DNA from: DASWIV01 sp036397475
GTDB lineage: Bacteria; JAJVIF01; JAPKYR01
Assembly: GCA_036397475.1 (NCBI GenBank)
Contig: DASWIV010000371.1
Span: 1-10,855 of the forward strand
Length of the DNA: 10,855 bases
Reading direction: 5' to 3'
Program-made: the position numbers and the translations under genes
The notes under the pieces: model-generated
The model's input: only the letters and a program-made list of their open reading frames with translations
The model's database searches: none
What the model was told of the DNA's origin: nothing
Shown: one piece after another, positions 1-7,093 of the stretch
Position numbering within the stretch: position 1 is the first letter of the stretch
How the letters are laid out: each line of letters begins with the position of its first letter

Positions 1-83
1 TAAAAGACACCAGAATAAGGGTAATGATTTCAGAGATTTCGCTGTTTTATTCAATCCATGTATTTTATCGTCATTAAATTAAA

Positions 84-108
84 GGGGCAACAAAGGGCTA
101 AATGCCCC
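84..108 (-). terminator. probable intrinsic terminator of comM
   Basis: A six-base inverted repeat, GGGGCA at 84-89 and TGCCCC at 103-108, lies immediately downstream of the comM stop codon on the minus strand. The loop is 13 nt. On the minus strand the second arm is followed by a T-rich but interrupted tract (TTTAATTT). The position directly after the stop and the T-rich tail support a Rho-independent terminator. The large loop and broken T tract make it a moderate one. The remaining bases from 1 to 83 are AT-rich and show no gene. Confidence 0.45.
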
Positions 109-111
109 AGT

Positions 112-1638
112 TCATTGATTCGATCTGTCCAGCATCCTATATTGAATCGCCTCCGCAACATGAGCAGTACGGATTTCATTTGAACCATCAAGATCAGCAA
201 TTGTGCGGGATATTTTGAAAATGCGGTTATATGCGCGCGCTGAAAGCCCGAGTGAATCTACCGCTCTTTTTAATAGTGCGTGGGCATCGTCGGGAATCCT
301 GCAGTGTTCCCGTATCTCCTTTTCACCCATTTGAGCGTTGGCGAAAATTCCAAGTCCTGAAAATCTAGCCGCCTGGATATTATGGGCGTCATCGACACGT
401 GCCTGGATAGTCGACGATGGCTCGCCCTCTGTCGGAACTCGAAGTTTATCGTAGGGGACACGCGGGACATTCACATGGAGGTCGATTCTATCGAGCAATG
501 GTCCACTTACTCTCTGCCTGTAGTGGTTAATTTTCGGTTGGGAGCAGGTACATTCCTTAACTGAATCACCATAATATCCGCATGGACAGGGATTCATCGC
601 GCAGACGAGCATAAAATTCGAGGGGAATGTCAGTGTCCCACTCGCTCTTGAAATCGTCACTTTCCTATCTTCAAGTGGCTGGCGCATGACTTCAAGGACA
701 TCCCTCCTGAATTCGGGAAGCTCGTCGAGGAAAAGTACCCCTAGGTGGGCGAGAGAAACTTCGCCGGGAGTTGGGGTAGTACCGCCGCCGACCAGTCCTG
801 CAGCGGAGATAGTATGGTGTGGAGAGCGGAAAGGCCTTTCACGGACCAGTCCGCGCCCTTCTCCAACCATTCCCATGATGGAGTGGATTTTGGTGATCTC
901 GAGGGCTTCCTCAAATGTCAGCTCCGGGAGAATGGTCCCGATCCTTTTGGCGATCATGCTTTTTCCGGAGCCTGGAGGTCCGATCATCAACAGATTGTGG
1001 TGGCCGGCGGCGGCGATTTCGCACGCACGTTTCGCGGCTTCCTGTCCGCGGACTTCTATGAAGTCTATCGTGTAGTGGTGCTCTGTTTTTTCTTTGTGAT
1101 GCCCATTTTTGAAAGGTTTGATCATCGAGTAGCCGCTGAGGTGATCGATTATGTCGCGAAGGTGCTTTGCTGGATAAATGTCGAGTTTAGAAACAAGGGA
1201 TGCTTCATTACGGTTAGGATGAGGGACAATGAATCCGGAACGTTTGTCGATCTCAGCGCGGATAGCTGTCGGGAGAATTCCGGGAACCGAGCGGAGAGTT
1301 CCGTCGAGCGCTAATTCGCCAACCACATGAAGATTCCCGAGTTCCTCGACATCGATCTGCCCTGTCGCTCCGAGAATACCAAGCGCGATAGGGAGGTCGT
1401 ACATCGCTCCCGCTTTTCTGATGTCGCCGGGAGCGAGATTCACGACGATTTTTTTAAGCGGAAACGCGAATCCTGCATTTTGAATGGCTGAGCGGACTCG
1501 TTCTTTAGATTCAAGGACGGCGGCGTCGGGAAGTCCGACAAGGTCGAATTTTGTGACGCCCGAGGTTATATCGACCTCGACTTCTACCGGGTGAGCGTCG
1601 ATGCCGAGCAGGGTTGATGAATGGACAGTAGCGAGCAT
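112..1638 (-). CDS. comM: YifB/ComM family Mg-chelatase-like AAA+ ATPase
   Basis: A complete 508-residue protein, the usual length for the family. Residues about 1-165 are the Lon-S5-like N-terminal domain (VEVDITSG, GLPDAAVLESKERV and LAPGDIRKAGA are family hallmarks). Residues about 190-395 form the Mg-chelatase-type AAA+ core, with Walker A GPPGSGKS at 220-227 (K226) and Walker B VLFLDE at 301-306. The Cys cluster NPCPCG...CTC (C351, C353, C363, C365) is typical. The C-terminal helical domain follows. In naturally transformable bacteria ComM is a hexameric branch-migration helicase that extends integration of incoming DNA. The gene is also widespread in species not known to be transformable, so competence cannot be inferred from it. 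The ATG at 1638 is supported by AGGAG (1647-1651 on the plus strand) with 8 nt spacing. It sits alone downstream of the membrane protein gene, with a 196-nt gap and a palindromic element between them. Confidence 0.95.
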   Translation of the reverse strand: MLATVHSSTLLGIDAHPVEVEVDITSGVTKFDLVGLPDAAVLESKERVRSAIQNAGFAFPLKKIVVNLAPGDIRKAGAMYDLPIALGILGATGQIDVEELGNLHVVGELALDGTLRSVPGILPTAIRAEIDKRSGFIVPHPNRNEASLVSKLDIYPAKHLRDIIDHLSGYSMIKPFKNGHHKEKTEHHYTIDFIEVRGQEAAKRACEIAAAGHHNLLMIGPPGSGKSMIAKRIGTILPELTFEEALEITKIHSIMGMVGEGRGLVRERPFRSPHHTISAAGLVGGGTTPTPGEVSLAHLGVLFLDELPEFRRDVLEVMRQPLEDRKVTISRASGTLTFPSNFMLVCAMNPCPCGYYGDSVKECTCSQPKINHYRQRVSGPLLDRIDLHVNVPRVPYDKLRVPTEGEPSSTIQARVDDAHNIQAARFSGLGIFANAQMGEKEIREHCRIPDDAHALLKRAVDSLGLSARAYNRIFKISRTIADLDGSNEIRTAHVAEAIQYRMLDRSNQ

Positions 1639-1750
1639 GATCTTTACTCCTGATTTTTCTGGATCGGGGCGATTGAGTCGCCTGACATAAGTAGTACGTA
1701 TGGGAGGGGGCTAAACTGACAGGAAAAGCGGGATTTTTGGGAAAAATTTT

Positions 1751-1825
1751 ATCCCTCCCCCAACCCCTCCCTGGGGGAGGGGGATATTAAGCAATGCCCC
1801 TTAGGGGGATGATTGGGGAGGGGTA
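1751..1825. repeat. C/G-rich palindromic intergenic element (REP/MITE-like), possible terminator
   Basis: The gap between comM and the membrane protein gene holds nested dyads made of C-runs and G-runs. A perfect 8-bp stem CCCCTCCC/GGGAGGGG lies at 1764-1771 and 1775-1782. A small CCCC-TTA-GGGG hairpin lies at 1797-1807. The outer arms at 1751-1763 and 1813-1825 are imperfect reverse complements ending in CCAA and TTGG. This strand-biased C/G palindrome looks like the dispersed intergenic repeats seen in many environmental bacteria, but I cannot count copies from one window. Read on the minus strand it starts 9 nt past the stop codon of the membrane protein gene and is followed by AAAATTTTT. 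It may therefore also act as that gene's terminator. The rest of the gap (1639-1750) shows only the comM RBS and a 5-bp GGCGA/TCGCC hairpin at 1668-1682. Confidence 0.6.
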
Positions 1826-1834
1826 GATCAATTA

Positions 1835-3943
1835 TTAATCTGGCCCGTCTTCGTAATCGAGGCAGTAGAAGGTAACGTCGGGGAGGGGTGGGAGCGTGTA
1901 ATTTTCGGGGATGTGGACTGAATAGAGACGTATGCCGCCACCCGGACCGGAGCGGAATTCTTCCTTTAAAAATCCGGCTTCGATGAATTTATGTATGGTA
2001 TTAGCCATTTTGTACGTGCGCCCGTAGGTGCGGAATTTCTCGAGGCTATCCTGTGTGAAGAGGTGCTGGTCTATGGTGCCGTCGTTGACGATCGGCAGTC
2101 TGCCGAGTGCCGACATTTCTAGAAATTCCTGGTCGGTCATGATGTCGCCTATACCATAGGCGTTTGCGCCTGCTCGTGTTGAGACGATGTTGAGCCAGAC
2201 TTTTTCGCGGTCGCCGATGACAGCGCCGAAGTAATCTATTCCGAAACCGTGTTTGATGGAAGTTAGAGTTGTATCGAGAATGAAATGTGTGACGCCGAGT
2301 TCTTTCCAGTTATCGAGGATTTCGTCCGGCTCTGAATCCCAGGGGACGATGAGAGTAGATTCGATTCCGGGTGTGCCGATGATGGAGGGGATGTCGATGT
2401 AATAAATTTTAGGATCGGTTGTGAGGATGCGATCGTCTTTAGAGAGATTTACGTTTGCATACTGGTAGACGGGGTAACCGGGGAACGCGTCGGTGAGCGC
2501 TTCGATTTTTTTCTCTTCGCTGAACCATGTCGGGACGGTATCGACTACTCTTTTTGCAGCCATTCCCATGACTATCATGAATGGCAGGAATAAAGCGATC
2601 GGTACAAGGTATTTCGATACAGGCTTGTACCTGTTATAGAAATATTCAAGCACCCATGCGGATGTGATGGACAGGCACATCCATGTGGGGTACATGTATC
2701 GCGGAAATGCCGGAGCGAGGAAGAAATTTATCAGGGAAGAAACGAATGCGAGAACGAGAAGGATTTTGATGTTTGTATTCTTCGAGCGGAATCCAAGGAT
2801 AATTGCAGGCGGAAGAAACGCAAGGAACGCGGGATTGATCGCCCAGTACCATGGTCGCAATGGCCTGTAATGCATTGTTATGTCGACCAGGTAATAAAAG
2901 AAAGTGAAGATATTTCGCGGGTAATCTGTACGGGCGAAACTCTCGACAGAAAAACTGCCCTGCTGTGCTCCAGCCAGGTGTACAAGATTACTCAGAAACG
3001 GAAAAAGCGGATCGCCAGTGTGCGCGTATGAGCGGATGTACCACGGCAGCGGTACAATCAGTGCAACCAGAGCAATGACTGCCATGTAACCGACAGATTT
3101 CCCGAATGAGATCTTTGACGAGACCGCTTTCCAGATGAAAATCGGCGCGAAGGCGAGAAGGTACAGGAGTCCCAGGTGTTTTGTCGCACACGCGCATCCG
3201 ATCAAGATTCCTATCAGGATGTATTTTTTCCAGTTGAAGGGGATTTTGTCGTGAAGGAGCACCGCAAGCGCGAGAAGACAGTAAACGGTGAATTGAAGGT
3301 CGACCATCCCTGCGAACGGAATCTCGAAAACCATCGCCGATCCGAAGAATATAAAAATTGCCCAAATACCGCTAAGTGGTGAGTCAGCAGAATCTCCAAT
3401 ATCTAAAAATCCAATGACTAACAGGATTAAGAAGACAAACGAAAATATACCAGGAAATGTAGAAGAAAATCCAAAATCTAAAAGATAATGCATTTCAACC
3501 AATGAAGGATAATAGCTGAATGGAATCTCAGGAACATCCGTTAAGATACCATTCGCAGCTATTATTTTTGGAAAAGCGTAATGATGCACAGCTGCGTCCC
3601 ATCCAACCACAAAACTTCCACACAGCAAGAAAAATATCCCATAGATAATATTCAGTAATGGATTGTATCGTTTAAGCCTCTTGCTTATTAAGATATCGAT
3701 TTGCCAGCGATTAAGTGGATTTTGCTTCTTGATGAATACGAAGATTACCAGGGCTATAGCCAGTAAAACTACAAAGCTGGATACAAATCCCAACATTGCT
3801 GCAAAAAAGGTTAAATAGCTGATTATTGCCATGACAATGGCAAAGGAGACACCATGTGATAACAGGTTTTCTTTGTCAAATCCTAATACAGCCCTAAAAT
3901 GGGTGGCTATGAATAAAGCGCCTAATGGAATCCAAAATGCCAT
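1835..3943 (-). CDS. polytopic membrane protein, GT-C-type glycosyltransferase-like
   Basis: A complete 702-residue protein. Roughly the first 465 residues are strongly hydrophobic, with about 11-13 membrane spans. Residues about 470-702 form a soluble, probably extracytoplasmic domain. Features that recall the GT-C fold (PMT/ArnT/RgtA-like, using polyprenyl-phosphate sugars) are an acidic residue in the first large external loop (WDAAVHHYAFPK, D116), the ATKHLGLL segment at 253-260, GDPLFPFL at 310-317, and PRYMYP at 414-419 before a late span. No signal peptide is seen; the N-terminus starts almost directly in a hydrophobic stretch. Expected role: sugar transfer to a lipid, protein or polysaccharide on the outer face of the inner membrane. 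The sugar and acceptor cannot be told. The ATG at 3943 has only a weak AAAAGG-type SD, and the gene begins 18 nt after the stop of a small upstream ORF. The first ~190 codons (from about 3370 to 3943) are near 36% G+C by hand count, against about half further in. The reading frame is intact. Confidence 0.75.
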   Translation of the reverse strand: MAFWIPLGALFIATHFRAVLGFDKENLLSHGVSFAIVMAIISYLTFFAAMLGFVSSFVVLLAIALVIFVFIKKQNPLNRWQIDILISKRLKRYNPLLNIIYGIFFLLCGSFVVGWDAAVHHYAFPKIIAANGILTDVPEIPFSYYPSLVEMHYLLDFGFSSTFPGIFSFVFLILLVIGFLDIGDSADSPLSGIWAIFIFFGSAMVFEIPFAGMVDLQFTVYCLLALAVLLHDKIPFNWKKYILIGILIGCACATKHLGLLYLLAFAPIFIWKAVSSKISFGKSVGYMAVIALVALIVPLPWYIRSYAHTGDPLFPFLSNLVHLAGAQQGSFSVESFARTDYPRNIFTFFYYLVDITMHYRPLRPWYWAINPAFLAFLPPAIILGFRSKNTNIKILLVLAFVSSLINFFLAPAFPRYMYPTWMCLSITSAWVLEYFYNRYKPVSKYLVPIALFLPFMIVMGMAAKRVVDTVPTWFSEEKKIEALTDAFPGYPVYQYANVNLSKDDRILTTDPKIYYIDIPSIIGTPGIESTLIVPWDSEPDEILDNWKELGVTHFILDTTLTSIKHGFGIDYFGAVIGDREKVWLNIVSTRAGANAYGIGDIMTDQEFLEMSALGRLPIVNDGTIDQHLFTQDSLEKFRTYGRTYKMANTIHKFIEAGFLKEEFRSGPGGGIRLYSVHIPENYTLPPLPDVTFYCLDYEDGPD

Positions 3944-3961
3944 TATTGCCTTTTGCCAATC

Positions 3962-4087
3962 TCACCTGTATTCCAGGTAATTTTTGATGAAATTTATGAA
4001 AAACAGGATATAAACAAGCCCCGACCAGGCTATTCCCACAATCGCCCACACCCATCCGCCTGTCCTCTTATTTCCCTGATTATCCAT
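3962..4087 (-). CDS. possible small single-span membrane protein (hypothetical)
   Basis: A short ORF directly upstream of, and in the same direction as, the glycosyltransferase-like gene, with an 18-nt gap. From the ATG at 4087 it gives about 41 residues: a polar, basic N-terminus (MDNQGNKRTGG), one hydrophobic segment of about 20 residues (WVWAIVGIAWSGLVYILFFI) and a short tail NFIKNYLEYR. The frame is open further up to a GTG at 4171, which would give 69 residues. I prefer the ATG because the extra 28 residues look non-conserved and would overlap the likely promoter of the divergent nurA-like gene. Neither start has a convincing SD. I do not recognise a family. It could be a small partner of the membrane enzyme, or a chance ORF in an AT-rich region. 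Confidence 0.4.
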   Translation of the reverse strand: MDNQGNKRTGGWVWAIVGIAWSGLVYILFFINFIKNYLEYR

Positions 4088-4130
4088 ACTCACGATGATA
4101 CCAGAAAAAATCCCGGCAGGCCCATTTTTA

Positions 4131-4159
4131 TTGCTAACACAGGTTAATTCGGGTAATAT
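4131..4159 (+). promoter_or_regulatory. candidate promoter for the NurA-like/HerA-like operon
   Basis: TTGCTA at 4131-4136 and TAATAT at 4154-4159, separated by 17 nt, each match the sigma-70 consensus at four of six positions. TATACT at 4157-4162 is an alternative -10. Initiation near 4166 would leave a leader of about 37 nt containing GGAG (4186-4189) ahead of the ATG at 4203. The region is AT-rich and lies between divergent genes. This is motif matching only. Confidence 0.3.
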
Positions 4160-4202
4160 ACTTTTGTTCACGCACCCCTTTGGACGGAGTGGTTAGTAGT
4201 CC

Positions 4203-5180
4203 ATGCAAAATGTCCTTTCCTTAATCAAGAGTTTCATTTCTGAAATGGGTGGAAGCCTTGCCCCTGAAGCGGTTGTGGAGGAGCAGCAGTTTCATGTTTC
4301 TCCGGCAGAGCCGATGGTTGCGAGGGACGAATTTTATGAGGTTCCTGCCAGCCCTGGGTCCAAAATGGGGCTTCAGTTGTTTCAGGCAGGAGTCAGCAGG
4401 ACTTACCTGGTTGGACAGATCCACACCGATGACGATGTCCGTCCGGTCCACTACGCGTCGGTCGCGAGTGTTGTACTTCACCGGTATAACGGGAAGATGT
4501 CGCCGTATACCCGTCCGTTGATAGCAGATCTGCTTCTTGTGGATCTATCTGGAATTGCGGACAGTGAAGTGGTCGAGAGATACCGCGAAGGTATTGAAAT
4601 AATCGACTGCAAGCCTGCCAACGGTGATCTCGGGTATAAAAACAGGCGGCTGAAAGCAATACGCGAAGCTGCGAGGGTTCAGCGTGAAATGCAGGAAGAG
4701 GGGCTTATCGCGTGCGGAGAGGGACGTGAGCCCGGAGTTGTTATAGTTGTTGATGACAGCCTTTCGAATATTGACGGCGCGGCGGATATGTCCGGAATTG
4801 TAGGTGTGGTTCCTGCGGAAGCCGAATTACTGGGTGTGGGAAGCAAGGTGCTTTCGTGTCCGTTTATGGCGCGGACGGCACTTGATACGAAATCCAGGCC
4901 GAATTCGTTTTACCTCAGGCTGCGTGAATCAAGGGGCAGCAATCCCGATTTCGGATTAATTCGGGTTGAACTGGGCAAGAAGCCGGATGGCAGTAATCCG
5001 GATGAGGACTGGGCGTCGGATGTAGCGAGCCTTCTCGTGAAAGAGAGATTCCCGATCGACGCCGATGGGCTTGGATGGGACAAGAAAATATTCGCCCTGC
5101 AGAATGCAGGCCAGTACATAGACACACTTGTGCCGCCATCGAGAGTGGTCACAACATACTTCGGAAGGAGTTCCGTATAG
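4203..5180 (+). CDS. nurA: NurA-like protein paired with a HerA-like ATPase (first acidic motif altered)
   Basis: A complete 325-residue soluble protein. NurA nucleases are RNase H-like fold, Mn-dependent enzymes that resect DNA ends together with the HerA translocase. Assignment rests on three things: tight coupling to a HerA-like ATPase gene (2-nt gap), a core resembling motif I (LFQAGVSRTYLVG, 59-71) and motif II (VVIVVDDSLS, 179-188, followed by GIVGVVPA at 198-205), and a late segment SFYLRLRES...DFGLIRVEL (235-257) that resembles bacterial NurA-like proteins as I remember them. In the usual motif I an Asp precedes the Gly (DG). Here that position is Ala62, so one metal ligand may be missing. 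D184 and D185 of motif II are present. The usual basic/His residues after GVV are replaced by PAE, and the expected C-terminal His is not obvious. It may be a catalytically weak or divergent member. GGAG at 4186-4189 gives a rather long 13-nt SD spacing to the ATG. Confidence 0.6.
   Translation: MQNVLSLIKSFISEMGGSLAPEAVVEEQQFHVSPAEPMVARDEFYEVPASPGSKMGLQLFQAGVSRTYLVGQIHTDDDVRPVHYASVASVVLHRYNGKMSPYTRPLIADLLLVDLSGIADSEVVERYREGIEIIDCKPANGDLGYKNRRLKAIREAARVQREMQEEGLIACGEGREPGVVIVVDDSLSNIDGAADMSGIVGVVPAEAELLGVGSKVLSCPFMARTALDTKSRPNSFYLRLRESRGSNPDFGLIRVELGKKPDGSNPDEDWASDVASLLVKERFPIDADGLGWDKKIFALQNAGQYIDTLVPPSRVVTTYFGRSSV
5165..5170 (+). promoter_or_regulatory. ribosome-binding site that fixes the herA-like start
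   Basis: AAGGAG inside the last codons of the NurA-like gene lies 12 nt before the ATG at 5183. It favours that ATG over the open frame running back to an ATG at 5075, which would overlap the upstream gene by 106 nt. The stop of the first gene (5178-5180) is 2 nt from this ATG, suggesting translational coupling. Confidence 0.6.
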
Positions 5181-5182
5181 TC

Positions 5183-6955
5183 ATGATTACCGAAGAAAAT
5201 GGAAAATTTCTGAATTTATTAGATGGAGTACTTGGTCGGACGGTATCGACTCCGTCGTATCCAAACACCACGTCGGAATTTTATTTCTGGCTCTCCAAGG
5301 ACGCCAACACGGTTGAGCTTGGAAATCTCATGGCGGCAGTTGCTCCGGACGGTACGGTCACATTCGGAACAATCATATCGATGGAAGCCGTGCTGGATAT
5401 AGACAAGTTCCACACGGATTTTATCAGCCACGACTTCGGGTCGCCGGAAGTGCAGCCTCCGACAGAATTGAGCGAGGTTATAGTCTGCAAGGTTCAGATA
5501 ATCATTAACACATCTGACCGTGTCAGGCCTGTAGAGAGGTCGGAAGTATATTTCGCGTCTCCTGAAGGAATTGAATTCTCTCTGGGTATGTACCAGTACA
5601 AGGGTGAGGATCGGGGCATACCTGTTGGCGTTTTCGAGAACGGCGATGGCGAGATGACTCCACTGCTTATCGATGAAAGTTTCCTCCTCGGGCCTGAAGG
5701 CGCGCACCTGAACATGTCGGGTATATCCGGTCTGGCGACAAAAACGTCGTTGGTCGAATTTATCCTGAAGTCGATTTTTGAATATTGCGGAAAACAGCGC
5801 GGAAGAAAAATCGCTGTTGTGGTCTTTAACGTTAAAGGTAAGGACCTCCTTTATTTCGATAAGCCGAACCCATATTTGTGGGAAGACACGAGGCTTGCAG
5901 TTAAATCGCGGCAGATCTACGATCTTCTCGGGATCGATCCTGAACCTTTCCATGATGTGAGAGTATTCGCCCCATTCGACAGGAGAAATCCGGCGAGGGT
6001 CAAGTCGATTCGCAAAGATGGTAAAGTCGAGCCGTTTGTATGGGATATCGCCGAGATCCAGGATGATATTTCGCAGCTGTTTGACAGGTCATCGTGGGAC
6101 GACTCGATCGAGGCGGTATGGGTTGATATCCAGGCTGTTCTTGAGAAGCAGGATATTACCGAATACGATGCGTTGATGACGTGGCTTGGTGAAGAGCGCC
6201 GGGCTACATACGATCCGCGCCATACAAACTGGCACGGACATCCGAAACATATATTCTACAAGTGCGTAAAGAATCTTTCGTCTCTGAAGGGATTCTATGA
6301 CGGGCTGGTCGCGGTCGATGGCACCAAGCCGATCGATATTCCGCTGAACGAGATCAAGAACGGATCTATTTTCGTTATTGACCTCCAGCAGATGGGTGAG
6401 CGCGGACAGAGGTTGATATTCAATAAGGTGCTGAAGAAATTACAGCAGCTGCTTGAAGAAAAACGAACCGGATCTGAATTCGACAATATCATCTGTTTCG
6501 TCGACGAGTTGAATAAATTCGCGCCGAGGATCCGTGAGGGCGGCAAGGAACACATCCGCGCCGACCTGATCGATATCGCGGCTCGTGGACGTTCACTGGG
6601 ACTGACGCTGTTCGGTGTAGAGCAGTTCGCGTCGGAAGTCGACAAGCAGATCGTGGATAACTCGTCCACTATTCTCTATGGACGTACAGGATACGCCGAG
6701 TTGAAAGACGAGATCTACAACTGGCTGACACCGGAGATGAAGGCGAGGCTGGGTACGGTGCCACGAGGTACAATTCTGATGAAACACGCGAAGTTTACCC
6801 AGGCGTTGTTCTTCAAGTTCCCGCTTCCTCCGTGTATCCCCGGCGACCTTTACATTCCCGCACCGGACGAAGATATTACAAGGTTTGCGGATGAGGAAGA
6901 CCTGAGTGCTCAGACAGCGTTCTCACAATCGGAAGGCCGCGAGTTCGATTTCTAA
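5183..6955 (+). CDS. herA: HerA-like (DUF87-type) ATPase with unusual P-loop
   Basis: A complete 590-residue protein. Residues about 14-165 look like the beta-rich HAS-barrel domain of HerA. Residues about 165-540 are the FtsK/HerA RecA-like motor. The Walker A position reads GISGLATKT (180-188): it keeps the Lys-Thr pair but has one more residue than GxxGxGKT and lacks the Gly before Lys. Walker B is IICFVDE at 436-442 (D441, E442). A region corresponding to the HerA arginine/sensor segment follows (AARGRSLGL, 467-473, and GVEQFASEV, 479-486). A large insertion (about 225-400) separates Walker A from Walker B. HerA proteins are hexameric DNA translocases that feed DNA ends to NurA. With the NurA-like gene 2 nt upstream and a terminator downstream, this is a self-contained two-gene operon. 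Uses could be end resection/repair or phage defence, since HerA-type motors occur in both; nothing nearby decides it. The HerA superfamily is fairly sure, the exact subfamily less so. Confidence 0.75.
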   Translation: MITEENGKFLNLLDGVLGRTVSTPSYPNTTSEFYFWLSKDANTVELGNLMAAVAPDGTVTFGTIISMEAVLDIDKFHTDFISHDFGSPEVQPPTELSEVIVCKVQIIINTSDRVRPVERSEVYFASPEGIEFSLGMYQYKGEDRGIPVGVFENGDGEMTPLLIDESFLLGPEGAHLNMSGISGLATKTSLVEFILKSIFEYCGKQRGRKIAVVVFNVKGKDLLYFDKPNPYLWEDTRLAVKSRQIYDLLGIDPEPFHDVRVFAPFDRRNPARVKSIRKDGKVEPFVWDIAEIQDDISQLFDRSSWDDSIEAVWVDIQAVLEKQDITEYDALMTWLGEERRATYDPRHTNWHGHPKHIFYKCVKNLSSLKGFYDGLVAVDGTKPIDIPLNEIKNGSIFVIDLQQMGERGQRLIFNKVLKKLQQLLEEKRTGSEFDNIICFVDELNKFAPRIREGGKEHIRADLIDIAARGRSLGLTLFGVEQFASEVDKQIVDNSSTILYGRTGYAELKDEIYNWLTPEMKARLGTVPRGTILMKHAKFTQALFFKFPLPPCIPGDLYIPAPDEDITRFADEEDLSAQTAFSQSEGREFDF

Positions 6956-6980
6956 AGATAAATTGGAATGGAAATATTCA

Positions 6981-7006
6981 ACGACCCGGAAACGGGTCGT
7001 TTTTTT
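6981..7006 (+). terminator. intrinsic terminator of the NurA/HerA-like operon
   Basis: A perfect 8-bp stem, ACGACCCG (6981-6988) and CGGGTCGT (6993-7000), closed by a GAAA tetraloop of the stable GNRA type, is followed at once by a run of T to 7006. It begins 25 nt after the herA-like stop. On the minus strand the stem is followed by only a weak T-rich stretch, so termination of the convergent dehydrogenase operon here is possible but less clear. Confidence 0.92.
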
Positions 7007-7014
7007 ATAATTGA

Positions 7015-7076
7015 TCCAAGGCACGAATGTTAATGAGTGCTAGAGGTGCAGCCCTCCATGGCTGTTGGGCCTTGGA
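7015..7076. repeat. multi-stem dyad between convergent genes
   Basis: Outer arms TCCAAGGC (7015-7022) and GCCTTGGA (7069-7076) form a perfect 8-bp stem. They enclose CAGCC (7049-7053)/GGCTG (7060-7064) with a 6-nt loop, and GCAC (7021-7024)/GTGC (7037-7040), which competes with the outer stem for two bases. There is no T tract on either side that would make it a simple terminator. It occupies most of the gap between the stops of the HerA-like and E3 genes. It may be a dispersed intergenic repeat or a structured RNA element. No reading frame of note crosses it. Confidence 0.4.
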
Positions 7077-7093
7077 AGTTGATGAATGGAATT

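Noticed and set aside
686..1314. Plus-strand open frames opposite comM (129 and 189 codons)
   Set aside because: They lie wholly antisense to a well-conserved ComM gene, have no recognisable domain, and overlap each other in different frames.
5075..5182. N-terminal extension of the HerA-like protein from ATG 5075
   Set aside because: It would overlap the NurA-like gene by over 100 nt, the extra 36 residues look unlike a domain, and a good AAGGAG precedes the ATG at 5183.
5219..5953. Minus-strand open frame of 244 codons opposite the HerA-like gene
   Set aside because: Antisense to the conserved ATPase; Arg-rich product without recognisable motifs.
7015..7076. tRNA or tRNA-like gene
   Set aside because: The closing stem resembles an acceptor arm in length, but there is no T-arm signature (GGTTCGA), no CCA-compatible end and only 62 nt.
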